NCBI GenBank assembly: GCA_905250025.1
Contig: CAJNOJ010000073.1
Location: forward strand, 199,879 to 263,878
Direction of reading: 5' to 3'
DNA length: 64,000 nt
Source: Adineta ricciae
Taxonomy: Eukaryota; Rotifera; Eurotatoria; Adinetida; Adinetidae
The position numbers and the translations under genes are program-made. Every line of letters starts with the position of its first letter. The first letter of the stretch is position 1. The notes beneath the pieces were generated by a model. The model did not search any database. It was given only the letters and a program-made list of their open reading frames with translations, and was not told the origin of the DNA. Below are positions 43,701-54,108 of the stretch, one piece after another.

Positions 43701-45370
43701 ATACCTGCGTATGTCCCGATGGATTCTTTGGTAAATACTGCGAACAAACGGACGTGAAAATCAATGTTTCAATTTCGGGTATCGAAGCTCCTCAGTCGGC
43801 ACTAATTCATTTCATTGATGTTGCACAGAGTACGTCAACAAGAATCGAACCCGATGTAACTCAAACAACAATATTTAAGAGGATTGGAATTAATGAAAAT
43901 GTTTTAATTTTAAACATGTCGTTATCATTTCATCTTCTGTTTGTTCAGTTCGAGCATTCTTATTATCTTGCAGTTCTTCAACATGATTACGTACCATCAG
44001 TTGTTATTTTATCTGAGATCTCTCCATCAAGACGTTGTCCGGTTACCCACGAACTGATGGACTCAACTATTCTAGCTTATTCAGTTGTACGTCGTGTGAA
44101 ACATTATCATTCAATATGCCAACAGTATGCTAAACTTGATTGTTTTCATGATAATTACACGTTTATGTGCTTATGTACAAATGGGCGAGAAGCTAACTGT
44201 TTTCATTTCAACTACAACACAACTTATAAATGTTCAGGACATAGTAATTGTGAAAATGGCGCACGTTGTTTTCAAGATCATCCACATTGTCCAACGAAAA
44301 CCATGTGTGTCTGCCAGGAGTGCTTTTATGGTGATAAATGTCAATTTACAAGCCATCATTTCGGTCTTTCACTCGATTCGATTTTAGGTTATCATATTTA
44401 TCCGCATCTCACATTCACTGAACAATCTTTACCTTTAAAAATTAGTATAACTTTATCCACGATAATCGTAATCATTGGTTTCATTAGTGGTATTCTATCA
44501 AATCTAACATTTCAAGTGAAGTTAACGCGACAGACGGGCTGTGGTGTGTATCTGTTCGCATCATCGATGACATCGATTATGATCGTTCTTTTGCTCTATG
44601 TCAAAGTTTGGCTGCTTATTATTTCACAAATGCAAATCCTCACTTGGCGATTCATTCTTTTCTTCAACTGTACTCCAGTTGAGTTTTTGCTTCGACTGTT
44701 GTTGACTACAACAGATTGGTATCATGTTTTCGTCACTATTGAACGCTTTCTCGTAGTTTTTCTTGGCGTGCGTTTCGATAAAGCCAAAAGTCGAGCATTC
44801 GCTAAGACACTCGTACTAATCAGTCCTGTACTTGTTGCTGCATCGATTCTTCACGATCCGATTCATCGTCATCTAATTGATGATGTTGAAGATCAAAGAA
44901 CATGGTGCATTGTTACATTTGCATTTCAAACGGAAACCTACAATAGATTTATCAATATTTTTCACTTTATCATTCCGTTTTCGCTCAATCTTATTTTAAC
45001 CATTGGGATTATATTTATCACTGCCAGACAACGCTCGTCAGCCAAGAGACAATTCACTTTTGAGCAACATTTGAAAAGTCAATTCTATCGTCATAAACAT
45101 CTGATCGTTAGTTCGATTCTATTGATTGTTTTCATATTACCACGACTAATCATTTCCTTTCTTTCGAATTGTATGAAATCAGCAAAAGACTACAAATTAT
45201 TCTTAGTTAGTTATTTTATTTCATTCGTTCCGCCTATACTCCATTTCTTCATTTTTGTTCTAACATCGGAAATCTACAAAAAGCAATTCAATGCAATGAT
45301 TCGACGGAAATGGAAAAAATACCGACACTGTCTATTTCCGCGACTCGTTCCACCGAGAAGACAGAAATGA
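40733..45370 (+). CDS. LDLa/EGF 7TM receptor (unit B)
   Basis: Intact ~1545-aa frame from MMKCLSIVILWN, with the same domain order as the unit A copy: signal peptide, LDLa modules (CDGKIDCLNGGEDEKDC), several Cys-rich units, EGF-like modules (CPDGFFGKYC, CVCQECFYGDKCQF) and seven membrane segments. Extra codons upstream (MTQIHSFLLH...) are not shared with unit A and are excluded. Residue changes between the copies cluster in the N-terminal third of the ectodomain, while the part around residues 760-1010 and the 7TM region are nearly unchanged. The N-terminal third may be the ligand-facing variable part (inference). Confidence 0.85.
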   Translation: MMKCLSIVILWNLFFLSGSDISQPTYNLYNTDTMTSDVDHDCLYFSIINDPDIHERWAISQQDVEYCIRTKEEGVSDDNENAISSILPFDELKKRNITSENLLKWSAPIDTVEHYEHYLQTNRSTLFTQFYNCMLPWFGPFCQYRMISYRPFSHLIQMRLTDKQVHYKSTKITCYMHIQCNINPALLCLDWREVCDGKIDCLNGGEDEKDCFELEINRCEEHEYQCRNGMCIDKEFLLDGYVSANNMECLDGSDETGHRLLIPCSRDSSFSCEDIFSPRLTDFNCGDGTFLSVLISHNHMSCANERNRALNYLSDWHNPGSLHYPRCFKTLMCASNLRLLNNFDLYCKKLCNSSEECKLHTLQQCPSAFLAPDFPIWHSHVKYGYFSNQTIKKIGNLPHFVCYNETLCPHIASTFMLENSTCLHVNQSDPEAIDTVYDIFRSCDNTFQTGDEVSCTDSTMVRCAKTNRCIPKRRIMDGVVDCYHAFDESLSIDSCALNDQYRFPCTSEQKCLAPILVDDKKIHCNNREDETSLMGVARDIHKLPFIAFCDGKNDLLSVNNETEETHCEAWPCANAYTRCNQYWNCPNGIDEVNCSSVSSCPVNHHPCLLPHTHKMGCLHIDRVEDGIMDCLGATDEPSYCKAFDAGNKFLHYHCWNDTKCVSVSTACLYCHDINDVIVLCDKSNPVNVAFFHYFAERDFAGATLMLKAQFSHKSSSVYPSIQLPSTVHKQISSNMITTEKTSRIQLLNDSRLWLCNKGLVILVGKNETKQCLCPETYYGNHCQYQNQRVSLTLRLHQEKLFKFTVIGIIIRLVDTTGFIQSYEQITYVPVTHCNAKYNMYLLYHHRPKNTTENYTIYIDAYDKVDLLYLTSWIYPVKLKFMPVNRMSVQLIIPAKQDCRLVCSEKYFELLRNDRRQSCRCVSRIQATVDKCSCSSESICVGMKENRSICLCPLHKTGPRCYLNSICETNNSCVNKGICVPHDSRHSPTNYTCVCPDGFFGKYCEQTDVKINVSISGIEAPQSALIHFIDVAQSTSTRIEPDVTQTTIFKRIGINENVLILNMSLSFHLLFVQFEHSYYLAVLQHDYVPSVVILSEISPSRRCPVTHELMDSTILAYSVVRRVKHYHSICQQYAKLDCFHDNYTFMCLCTNGREANCFHFNYNTTYKCSGHSNCENGARCFQDHPHCPTKTMCVCQECFYGDKCQFTSHHFGLSLDSILGYHIYPHLTFTEQSLPLKISITLSTIIVIIGFISGILSNLTFQVKLTRQTGCGVYLFASSMTSIMIVLLLYVKVWLLIISQMQILTWRFILFFNCTPVEFLLRLLLTTTDWYHVFVTIERFLVVFLGVRFDKAKSRAFAKTLVLISPVLVAASILHDPIHRHLIDDVEDQRTWCIVTFAFQTETYNRFINIFHFIIPFSLNLILTIGIIFITARQRSSAKRQFTFEQHLKSQFYRHKHLIVSSILLIVFILPRLIISFLSNCMKSAKDYKLFLVSYFISFVPPILHFFIFVLTSEIYKKQFNAMIRRKWKKYRHCLFPRLVPPRRQK

Positions 45371-46867
45371 CTATAGAAATCTGTTGTGTTTGTATAATGT
45401 ATGTAAGAGTTCTGATTCTAATGAGCTTATTTTTCTATGAGCGATCATGAAACATTTCGAACAATAAAGACAAACGTAAAAAAAGCTACGAAGAATATGG
45501 TATAGATCTTTAGTTTAAATTGGTCATTATTTCCACTTTTCGGAGTTATTCGTTTCATCTTCCATTTTCGAATAAGATAACGCGATTAGGTTGATAACTC
45601 ATGGTACAGTAAGTCTTAACACTGTGGCTAAACCATCGACTAATCCAAATAATGTGGTAATTATGTCGATAAGTTCATTTCTTGTTATTCGATTGACAGA
45701 AAATCTAAGCGAAATTGGTTTTGTATATTTATTTACTTCCTTCATGTAAGTCTTTCGAATGCGTTGACTTGTTATAATGATCTGAATGAACAACATATGG
45801 ATTATATTGACTTCCTCTCCTCTATTTCAATGTCGCTAATCGGTGATGTTAGTACAAGGAGAAGAAAAGGTAGGCCTGTTCACTTTTCTGCTCAAAAGCT
45901 GAGACGAATTCAAATGACAACGAAGAATAAATCTTTATGAACTTGATTATTAGCACATATGTCTGTTGCTGGACCCAAAGGAAAGTGTGAATATTGCAGC
46001 ACTAAAGCTCGTCCGATATTTAGTAGCATAAAATGCAGTTTTTGTGGTACCTCTTTACGCGTAAAGCAGTATAAAAATTGCTTTTTTCTGTTTCATGAAA
46101 ACACTGCATAAGTTTTGCAACTAATAAACTTCAACATGTGAAATTTTCGTTCAGCCGACTTAGAGTTCAATGTAACTTACTTTGTACAAATCGACTAATC
46201 ACCTGTAAGAACACATGGGATATATCTAACATATACTTGTATGTCTAAGGGAAGCTGATCCAATGCTTTACTTGAATTCAATCCAACATAAAAGAATTTG
46301 GAAATCAAATGGTTAAACGGTGTGTATTACGCCCATTAAATCTGATAAAGTGAGTCAATGACTAATACAAACACCTGTAACGTACAGAAGTATAACTGCT
46401 TTTTTGAGAGAATAAATGAGGATTCGAAAAAAACGCTCGCAGCTTATATTTTTTAATCAAGAACGAATCTGATGACTTTACCGTATCATGTTCTTTCTAT
46501 CAAAATTGAATATTTAATTATTTTAAAAAACATTATTCCGTTCAAAGAAGAGTAGAAAATTACGCGACACCACCTGCTAAAAGTAACTCTTTCTGTTAAT
46601 AATCAAAGGAATTTTTCTACACAAATGAAGCAATTAATTAAATGAGGTTCCTGTCCTGAAAATGCGACGATTGCTTTGTTACTCAAATGACTTAATCTGC
46701 TATGCTAATTATTATAATCCACGACGTTCTTATTTGTACTTGAACTAGCAATATTAATAACTTTGACATCTACTTTTTATTATAATGGATATTCGACTCT
46801 TGTAATGGAGCTTCCTCCTTTCTTCTATTCCCTATTCATTTTCTGACTTATTTTACAAACTAAGTGT
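45371..46867. other. Intergenic region (unit B)
   Basis: Counterpart of 24834-26393. The minus-strand frame at 45599-45796 is shortened by a stop relative to unit A. The A/G-rich stretch of unit A is missing here. No gene called. Confidence 0.5.
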
Positions 46868-47938
46868 ATGTCTTCGTTAAATAGCACTCTCTCCTCGATC
46901 TCTCCTTCAACAGAAATCGTTCGTTTTCAATTTATTCTACGACTAGTTGTGGCTGTATTCGGTATACCGATTCTCTTCGTTGGTATACTCGGTAATACAA
47001 TCAATATTCTCACTTTTCTGAAACTAGGACACTATCGACGGAACGTTTGTTCACTTTATATTCTTTCTCGTTCAGTTTTTGACTTAATACTTCTTATCAC
47101 TGGCTTGGGAACGCGTATTCTTAGTCAAAGCTTCGGAATTGATTTTACGCTAACTTGTCGTCTCTGGTGTAAATTACGTGTACCCGTTATTTACATAAAT
47201 ACTCTCAGTTCATATACATTTTTGTGCTTGCAATCAATCGATGCCTTCTTCGTCACCTCATTATCCGTTTCTTACCGACAAAAGAGTAACATACAAGCCG
47301 GTCGATACTTGCTCGTCAGTTTCATCGTTATTTGGATACTTGAGGAATTGGTATACGTCTTCTATCAAGATTTGATTATCAGTTCCGATGGAAATAGCCG
47401 TATGTGCGTACCAATCAATTCAACCTACGCGAAATATCGAATTTATGTCGTCTATCTATTTCTAACGACAATTGTTCCGCTTGTTTTAATCATTTCCTTC
47501 GATATTCTCACATATCGACATCTTCAAATGCATTCTCTCCAAAGACAACGCCAATTACTTTCCGTTCTTGCACGACAAATGACCATGATGACTCTATTTC
47601 ACATAAGTGCCGTGTTTCTATTCCAAGCACCGTTTGCTGCAGCGCAATGCTATTTTCTCACCTTCGGACTCAACAAAGAGCCTGTTCGAAACGCACAAGA
47701 ACAGATTATTCAGCAGTTTTTCAACATACTTGGCTACGGAATCTATGCTGTAAGTGCAATAAACTCTCTTTTTTTCTGTAATGCAGTATATGTGTACTTG
47801 CTTAGACATCGTTCTACTGCTACTTCTTCTCATCGAAACGTTTTCGTGAACAAGTATGGAGTGTTCTTCCATGCCATCAACCAGCAGTCAATCGAATACA
47901 GCCGACTTAAAAATCACCATGAAGCGAATTACATGTAA
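46868..47938 (+). CDS. Small rhodopsin-like GPCR, intact (unit B)
   Basis: 356 aa with seven membrane segments: TM1 has GNTINIL; the TM3 end reads SIDAFFVTS instead of DRY; TM6 is ISAVFLFQAPFAAAQCYFL; TM7 carries SAINSLFFCNAVYVYLL, an NSxxF version of NPxxY. Extracellular cysteines in WCKLR and RMCVPIN can form the usual disulfide. The Ser/Thr- and His-rich tail (RHRSTATSSHRN) is a plausible phosphorylation region. The ligand is probably a peptide or small molecule (class-level inference). The monooxygenase ATG follows 80 bases after the stop on the same strand. Confidence 0.85.
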   Translation: MSSLNSTLSSISPSTEIVRFQFILRLVVAVFGIPILFVGILGNTINILTFLKLGHYRRNVCSLYILSRSVFDLILLITGLGTRILSQSFGIDFTLTCRLWCKLRVPVIYINTLSSYTFLCLQSIDAFFVTSLSVSYRQKSNIQAGRYLLVSFIVIWILEELVYVFYQDLIISSDGNSRMCVPINSTYAKYRIYVVYLFLTTIVPLVLIISFDILTYRHLQMHSLQRQRQLLSVLARQMTMMTLFHISAVFLFQAPFAAAQCYFLTFGLNKEPVRNAQEQIIQQFFNILGYGIYAVSAINSLFFCNAVYVYLLRHRSTATSSHRNVFVNKYGVFFHAINQQSIEYSRLKNHHEANYM

Positions 47939-48017
47939 TTACGTCATTGTTTGTCAAGAAACATGTGGCAGTTTTGTGAATAAAAAGAAAGAAAATATCG
48001 ACAGAATATTTCATCAG

Positions 48018-49178
48018 ATGCAAACAGAAGACGTTTTTATCATTGCTGGAGCTGGCATTGGCGGCTTAGCTACCGCGCTAGCGCTTGAAAAGAATGGATT
48101 TTCGTATGAGATTTATGAACGTGATGCAGATTTTCATTCACGTCGACAAGGTTATAGTTTAACAATTCAAAAGAATGGTTTCGAAGCGTTACAAGAACTT
48201 GGTGTAGGTGAACACGTACGAGAAATGGGCAAAGACTCGGTGATTTGTGGAACAACAACATATAATCATCTCGGTGAAATTATTTTCTCTAAAGCAAAGC
48301 GGAAGAACAATCGATACGATTTCAATAATTTTGCAGTTCCACGACAATCTCTCCGCGAATGTTTAATGAGCGAATTGAAGTCAAACATAATACACTGGAA
48401 TAAGGAAATACTTCGATACGAACTGATCGAAGGTCATCCTCATCGGATTCAAGTTATCTTTACTGATCATACGTCAACATTTGGTCGTGCATTGATCGCT
48501 TGCGATGGAGTTCACAGTGCAATTCGTAGGCAAGCGTTAGGTGACGATTTGAATTATCTTGGCGTATGGGCAATCAATGGTATTGCATCTCATCAACAAA
48601 ATCCAATTTTCGTAAATCAAACCGTTCAAATGCTTGATGGAAACTCTCGTTTGTTTATCAAGCCTTATTCGCTTGATAAATCCATGTGGCAATTGACTTT
48701 TCAAGTGTTGAAAGATGACCATACTTACAATCAGAATGATTTGAACGATTTATTGCGCAAGGCGAAATACATTACGAAAGATTGGCATGAACCAATGATG
48801 AAACTAATCAACGATACATCAGTATCTGATGTTCGTGGTGGTCCCATTTTTGATCGAGATCCATTAGAAACTATGGGAAAAGATCTAGCGTGTGTAGCCA
48901 TGCTAGGCGATGCTGTACATCCAATGAGTCCTTTTAAAGGTCAAGGTGCCAACCAAGCATTGATGGATGCTGTCAATTTGGTGAAGTTTTTGATGAAATA
49001 TAGAGGAAAAAGCGATGGTATTGAGCAAGCGTTTTCTGACTTCGAAGTTGAAATGCTCAAACGTTCAAAACGTTATGTTTTACAATCAAGATCAGCCGTC
49101 GAGTTTCTTCATACGAACAATGCGTTGCGAAACGAAACTATGTCTCATTTTGTCAGAGGAAAGCTCTCACGAGAATAA
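48018..49178 (+). CDS. FAD-dependent monooxygenase, TetX/UbiH-like (unit B)
   Basis: 386 aa from MQTEDVFIIAGAGIGG. All three flavin motifs are intact: GAGIGGLATALAL, ACDGVHSAIRR and GDAVHPMSPFKGQGANQALMD. It differs from unit A at scattered surface-type positions (such as K76S and D101H). The frame is open upstream to 47856, overlapping the last 83 bases of the GPCR in another frame, as also seen in unit A. Confidence 0.85.
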   Translation: MQTEDVFIIAGAGIGGLATALALEKNGFSYEIYERDADFHSRRQGYSLTIQKNGFEALQELGVGEHVREMGKDSVICGTTTYNHLGEIIFSKAKRKNNRYDFNNFAVPRQSLRECLMSELKSNIIHWNKEILRYELIEGHPHRIQVIFTDHTSTFGRALIACDGVHSAIRRQALGDDLNYLGVWAINGIASHQQNPIFVNQTVQMLDGNSRLFIKPYSLDKSMWQLTFQVLKDDHTYNQNDLNDLLRKAKYITKDWHEPMMKLINDTSVSDVRGGPIFDRDPLETMGKDLACVAMLGDAVHPMSPFKGQGANQALMDAVNLVKFLMKYRGKSDGIEQAFSDFEVEMLKRSKRYVLQSRSAVEFLHTNNALRNETMSHFVRGKLSRE

Positions 49179-50599
49179 ATTCAATAGAGTCTTTTTTATC
49201 CACTTGCAATTAGCACTTTCTCGACTTGTGCTATTCTCAAACGGTTGATTGTTCGTTGATCTACTCAAAAATCTCTTCAATTCGTTTGTCCTATGAAAGT
49301 ACATATACTATTCATGAAAACAAATACATGTTCTTCATTCACAGTTGAATGATCACTCTGGTCACATTATCTTCAATAATCATCGAAAATGAGAAAAGAG
49401 AAAAAGAGATACTCCTTCAATTCATTTGACCGCTTGTTGAGAAGACAATGGGAAACTAAAATATATGGCATGTCTCTTTTTCAGACAACTCCAGCGAGTT
49501 CAATCTAATGGTAATTAGATATAATCACTGTTTCAAGTAGTTCTTTCAATGTCTTATATCACAACGCGCAAAGAACCAATTTCACCAAATTACAAATCTT
49601 ATAATGAAAACTACTATTTCGATCCAACTTTGTGAAATATGATGCAGTCTTGGTTGTGATCGTTGGATCGAAATCCTATGTCAATTAGTTGTGTAATTAC
49701 AGAAAGTACGGCGCCCACTTTAATCTGCTGAGTAGAATTTAGCTATTTAAATCTATTATATTCAGTTATTACCGTAACAACCAGCGTGATACATCATTGC
49801 ATCAAGAAACAAAGTCGTGAATATGCTTATTCATCCAACCAGAATGATTTAACACTGTTTTGTTCAAATTTTGAAGCCAGACAGCCCTATGTTAAATCTT
49901 TTCGGTAAATAAATGATTGAGATAAAATTGATAAAAATTAGTCATTCGTCACAGAGCTACATTGCTCCTCGAAATACACATAAATGAAATGACGAGTATT
50001 GGTTTCTTCCAAACATTCGAAAGTCATATGCCTATCTGAAAAACATGTGAATTAGTTTTTTGCAGTTGGAAATATTGTTTTCTCTGCATCGGTCTCTTTG
50101 TTGGCTATTTGCTCACTTTTCAAAGGGGTGGTAACGTGAACATAATTGATGAATAAAAGAACCACTTTTTTGTATCCAGATGCGATTCCGTTCTAAATAA
50201 ACGCTGACGCAACTCTCAAAACGACGATAACGATATTTTTTGAGAGAAAGAATCTAGTGCAGGCAAATGTTCATTTGAGTTCAAATATTCTGTGCGATTT
50301 TGATGGAAACAAAGACATGAGCGATTGTCTTGTTTGTAAAATACCCTCTCATAGTAGCGATTAATAATAATTCTTTCATTTAGTGAATCACGATTCTGTC
50401 CAACGGCAAGTTGAAGGCCGTATAGAACTATATTTGCAAAAGTGATTACTGCTGCGGACAGTTCTTTATACATTACAACTAATAACTCAGTTTATATTGT
50501 TTTCTCGGGCAACAGTGATGTTTATTTTTCGTTGAATGTTCCTATGGAGTCGAGGGAAATAATGTCACATACAATCGAAAGATGGACACTGATCAAATG
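49179..50599. other. Intergenic region with dispersed module copy i (unit B)
   Basis: Module copy i lies at ~49283-49510 (TATGAAAGTACATATACTATT ... TTTCAGACAACTCCAGCGAG). A minus-strand frame at 50216-50473 parallels the one at 29868-30137 but is poorly conserved. No gene called. Confidence 0.45.
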
Positions 50600-51128
50600 T
50601 TTCCGTTCTCGCTACGTAGACTCCCCCACGGTCTGCCGACATCTTCATTGCTAAACTATCACAGAGTTGTGAAAGAAAGGCTAGACAACAATAACATCAC
50701 TTCGATGACTGCAGTTAGAATCGAATTACCTGGAATCGGGATTGGTGCCTGTCCGGTAACAACGTTGTTGATAACATTTGTCTTCACATTGAAGTTCTGG
50801 ATTGTCGTCTTCGTGACTAAACGCATGCGTTGCTTGTGAACGAGCAATCATAGTGATGAAAGGCGCGCGTTTCGTTAAGAGAAAAAGTCGACAAATAGCG
50901 CAATTCGTAATGACTGTGCTCTTGATTTTCAAAATTCTCGTATTTATTCACAATTCCATTCATCGAAATTTGTTCGATGAGATCGATGAAGACGAAAATG
51001 AAAAACGAGTTTGGTGTACTGCTACTTATTCGTCGTCTCGTTTTCAAAGTTATGATACCCAGCCATGCTTACGTTCGTTATTTTCGTGTTGCTATCAACA
51101 TTTTATCGACAAGAATTTTGCAAATTAA
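50600..51128 (+). pseudogene. 7TM receptor relic (unit B)
   Basis: Pieces of the large-receptor 7TM family in shifting frames: a TM2 part (IGIGACPVTTLLITFVFTLK), a TM3/ICL2 part (MMKGARFVKRKSRQIAQF) and the second extracellular loop (NSIHRNLFDEIDEDENEKRV then WC). TM4-TM6 are missing and several frame breaks are present, so it cannot make a receptor. It preserves more than unit A. Confidence 0.6.
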
Positions 51129-51342
51129 TTGATGGATATCGAACTATGTTACAACGTCATTTTTATATTTTTCTGTAACAATAACAACGAATGAATGCTT
51201 ATTTCTATTGTATTCACATCATTCCTCTTGCATTCTGTCTTTATCGTGTTAATCTTCATCGATTAAAAAAGCAGTTAGCAGTCAGCCACTCAATTTTTAT
51301 TGATATTCTCTCATCAGAAAATCGATTTAAGAAGAAAACAAA

Positions 51343-52245
51343 TTAGATGAGTAGAGTAACCTTCGATTGTCGATTGAGAATATCCATTTTAAGTGCATCA
51401 GCTTCTTCTTTTGGAATTGCATTGTTTTGGACAACCAAAAATTGAAGATAAGGCAAATTCAGGATGCTTTTTGGAACACGAGTGATTTTTGTATTCGCTA
51501 GGTCCAAAAATGAGAGGCGTTTGAGTAGAGTAATGTGAGAAGGAATCATTGGAATATTCGAGACAGCAATTCTGATTTCGGTGATATTTTTACAAAGTAA
51601 AAGGTAAGACATATCCATGACAGGATTGTGGTTCATATCAAGTCGACCAAGTGCTTCAGGTATTTCGAGCATTGGAATCTCAGTGAATTGATTTTTGTAA
51701 AGTGACAATGATCGAACTTTTACCAAACCTTCAAGTTGAGTTAAACGATTGTTTGGAAGACTAACCATAGTCAGATTCTTCAATTCGCTAAGACTTGGCA
51801 ACTGGGTAAGTAAACAATTGTCTAACATTAAACTTTGAAGTTTCGCAAGACTTGATAATTTCTCGGTCATTTTAGTAATGGGTGTGTTCGTTATACTAAG
51901 AGTATGAATTTGTTGAAGATTTGATAGAGCATCTGGAACAACACCATTGACGAACAACATATCTCTGATACCTAAAGCTTGAAGATTCTTCAAACAGAAG
52001 ACGCTTTCAGGAACGAATTTTCCGGTTTGTCGAAGTTGAATCATGTTGACAGTTGAATTTGTTGAATCTAAGATAGCTGTGCTCTTGTCAGGTCCTTGTT
52101 GTTTATAATCCAGACCAACAGGAAATGGAAACTGAGAGAGAATATCCAAATCATTGGCATATTGATCACATTGTACATCTGCATGGCATTTCGTCAAAAA
52201 GCCACAGAAGATGAAGAAGAGAGCAACAATCTTGATTTGCACCAT
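51343..52245 (-). CDS. Secreted leucine-rich-repeat protein (unit B)
   Basis: 300 aa from ATG 52245 (signal peptide MVQIKIVALFFIFCGF). The frame is open 51 codons further up but that part overlaps the 5' flank and lacks a leader. LRRs match unit A, with changes mostly at exposed repeat positions in repeats 1-4 (for example LKNLQALGIRDMLFVNGVVP). A poly-TA tract in the 5' flank is longer than in unit A (52295-52306). Confidence 0.85.
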   Translation of the reverse strand: MVQIKIVALFFIFCGFLTKCHADVQCDQYANDLDILSQFPFPVGLDYKQQGPDKSTAILDSTNSTVNMIQLRQTGKFVPESVFCLKNLQALGIRDMLFVNGVVPDALSNLQQIHTLSITNTPITKMTEKLSSLAKLQSLMLDNCLLTQLPSLSELKNLTMVSLPNNRLTQLEGLVKVRSLSLYKNQFTEIPMLEIPEALGRLDMNHNPVMDMSYLLLCKNITEIRIAVSNIPMIPSHITLLKRLSFLDLANTKITRVPKSILNLPYLQFLVVQNNAIPKEEADALKMDILNRQSKVTLLI

Positions 52246-52309
52246 TGTTCTTATCTTTTCGATTGACTTGATTGACATATATTTTCCAGCTATATATATA
52301 TATATGATT

Positions 52310-52516
52310 CGTAATACAGAACAAAACCTGACTTTGAGAAACATTACGGGTATTATGGGATGTACATTTAATAGAATTGTAATCGATACACTTGACATTA
52401 AAAAGTATTTTCATTTGGGCGAAGATTACATACAAATTATTCTATTTATGGAGGCGGTCTGTTATTTTCATTGCAACTTTGCGACCAATTTTACATATGA
52501 AAAACAAAAGGAGTAG
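52310..52516 (+). CDS. Possible small hypothetical protein opposite the LRR gene (unit B)
   Basis: Frame MIRNTEQNLTLRN...TYEKQKE, counterpart of 31849-32052. No recognisable domain. Kept open in both copies, but short enough for that to be chance. Confidence 0.25.
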   Translation, partial: RNTEQNLTLRNITGIMGCTFNRIVIDTLDIKKYFHLGEDYIQIILFMEAVCYFHCNFATNFTYEKQKE

Positions 52517-53440
52517 AATAAAACAAACGCGTGATACGTCGAGCACCGATTAGTTGATAATTGATCATTCAAAATTCGTGAGAATCTCATTTACTTACTT
52601 CTGATGAGCTATGAAAGAATACACAACAAGACATTCTTTTCTTTTTATTAATGTTCATCTCAAACCGTTGACAACGTGTATTATTTTCTTCTTTGTCTTA
52701 CATAGTTACAATGACTTTCGTACATTACAATTCATTGTTTAAGGAGAGAGCATGTATCACATGAGAACAAAGACACAATTCTTGGTCACGATTGAATGAT
52801 CACCATCACCACTTTGTCTTCGATAACAATCGTGAAAGAGACAAAAAAAATCGATACAAAAATACTCAAGCGATTGATTTGATTGGTGAGAAAACGATGC
52901 TTAGGTACAAATCGTATTTTCGTTTTTTTTGACTTTTCTTTAGACAACTCCAGCGAGTAGTCAATGTTTCAAGTGTTTTCTTCGATACAATCTACTGAAA
53001 CGTATATATATATATATTCACTGGTTAATGTATAAATTTGCTTCCATCAACGATAAGTAGTAACTACTACTCGTCGAGAATACATAGCAGAGACAGGAAA
53101 TATTGGATTAACGTTCCTCAATGATAATACTTGATGTACATCATCAATGTGAATAAATTCCATAGTCTTATAATTTTTTGCCTGCTGATTACCAATATTT
53201 TTGTCTTGCGGAGATCATCCATCAAGATATAAAAATTACACGTAACAAGTTATAGTACGAACTGCATATGTGAAACAATCGTCCAGCGTTGACGTAATTA
53301 ACACAGTGAGCTTGTTTTCCATCTCAATACCATTGATTTCTGCCATACAAATGTCGTTTGTTCAACAGAAGTTATAAGAAGAATGATATTGTTTTCCTCG
53401 CTCGGTAACGATTGAGTTTATAAATGACTTTCCCAGAGAT
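52517..53440. other. Intergenic region with dispersed module copy ii (unit B)
   Basis: Module copy ii at ~52690-52960. The (GA)n tract of unit A is reduced here. No gene. Confidence 0.45.
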
Positions 53441-54100
53441 TAGGGGTGGACCATTTAATTTAATTTGAGTTAATTAACGGGTATTAATTAACGGAATTAT
53501 TTAACGTTAATATTAACGGTTAACGAAATAAGGAAAAGTCGTTAACCGTTAAGATCAACGGTTAACGGAATCCGTTAATCTTAATATTAACGTTAAATAA
53601 AATCCGTTAACGTTAATATTAACGTTAAGTAAAACCCGTTAATGTTAATATTAACGTTAAGTAAAAGACGTTAACGTTAATATTAACGGTTAACGGGTTT
53701 CAGTAAATCCGTTAACCGTTGATTTCAACGTTAACGAAACTCATTAGCGTTAATATTGACCTTAACGACTTTACCTAACTAGGGCTATGGTATCTAATTT
53801 AATTTGAGTTCATTAACGACCATTAATTAACGGCTTTCGTTAACGTTGAAATCAACGGTTAACGNTAATATTATCGGTAACGTCGTTTACTTAACGTTAA
53901 TATGAACGTTAACGGATTTTACTTAACGTTAATAGTAACGCTAACGGATTTTATTTAACGTTAATATTAAGATTAACTGATTCCGTTAACCGTTGATCTT
54001 AACGGTTAACGACTTTTCCTTATTTCGTTAACCGTTAATATTAACGGTTAACGGAATCCGTTTACGTTAATTTCAAATAAACGTAAATGTGCCACCCCAA
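53441..54100. mobile_element. Palindromic hAT-like non-autonomous transposon with TTAACG arrays
   Basis: 660 bases bounded by inverted ends TAGGGGTGG...CCACCCCAA and flanked by an exact 8-base duplication CCAGAGAT (53433-53440 and 54101-54108). Unit A has the single uninterrupted site (near 33025-33036). An 8-base duplication with TAGGGGTG-type ends is typical of the hAT superfamily. The interior is a large inverted repeat made of TTAACG/CGTTAA units such as AACGTTAATATTAACGGTTA. At ~53779 a second left-end-like sequence (TAGGGCTATGG...TTTAATTTGAG) suggests an internal duplication or nesting. There is one N at 53865. No coding capacity. Confidence 0.88.
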
Positions 54101-54108
54101 CCAGAGAT

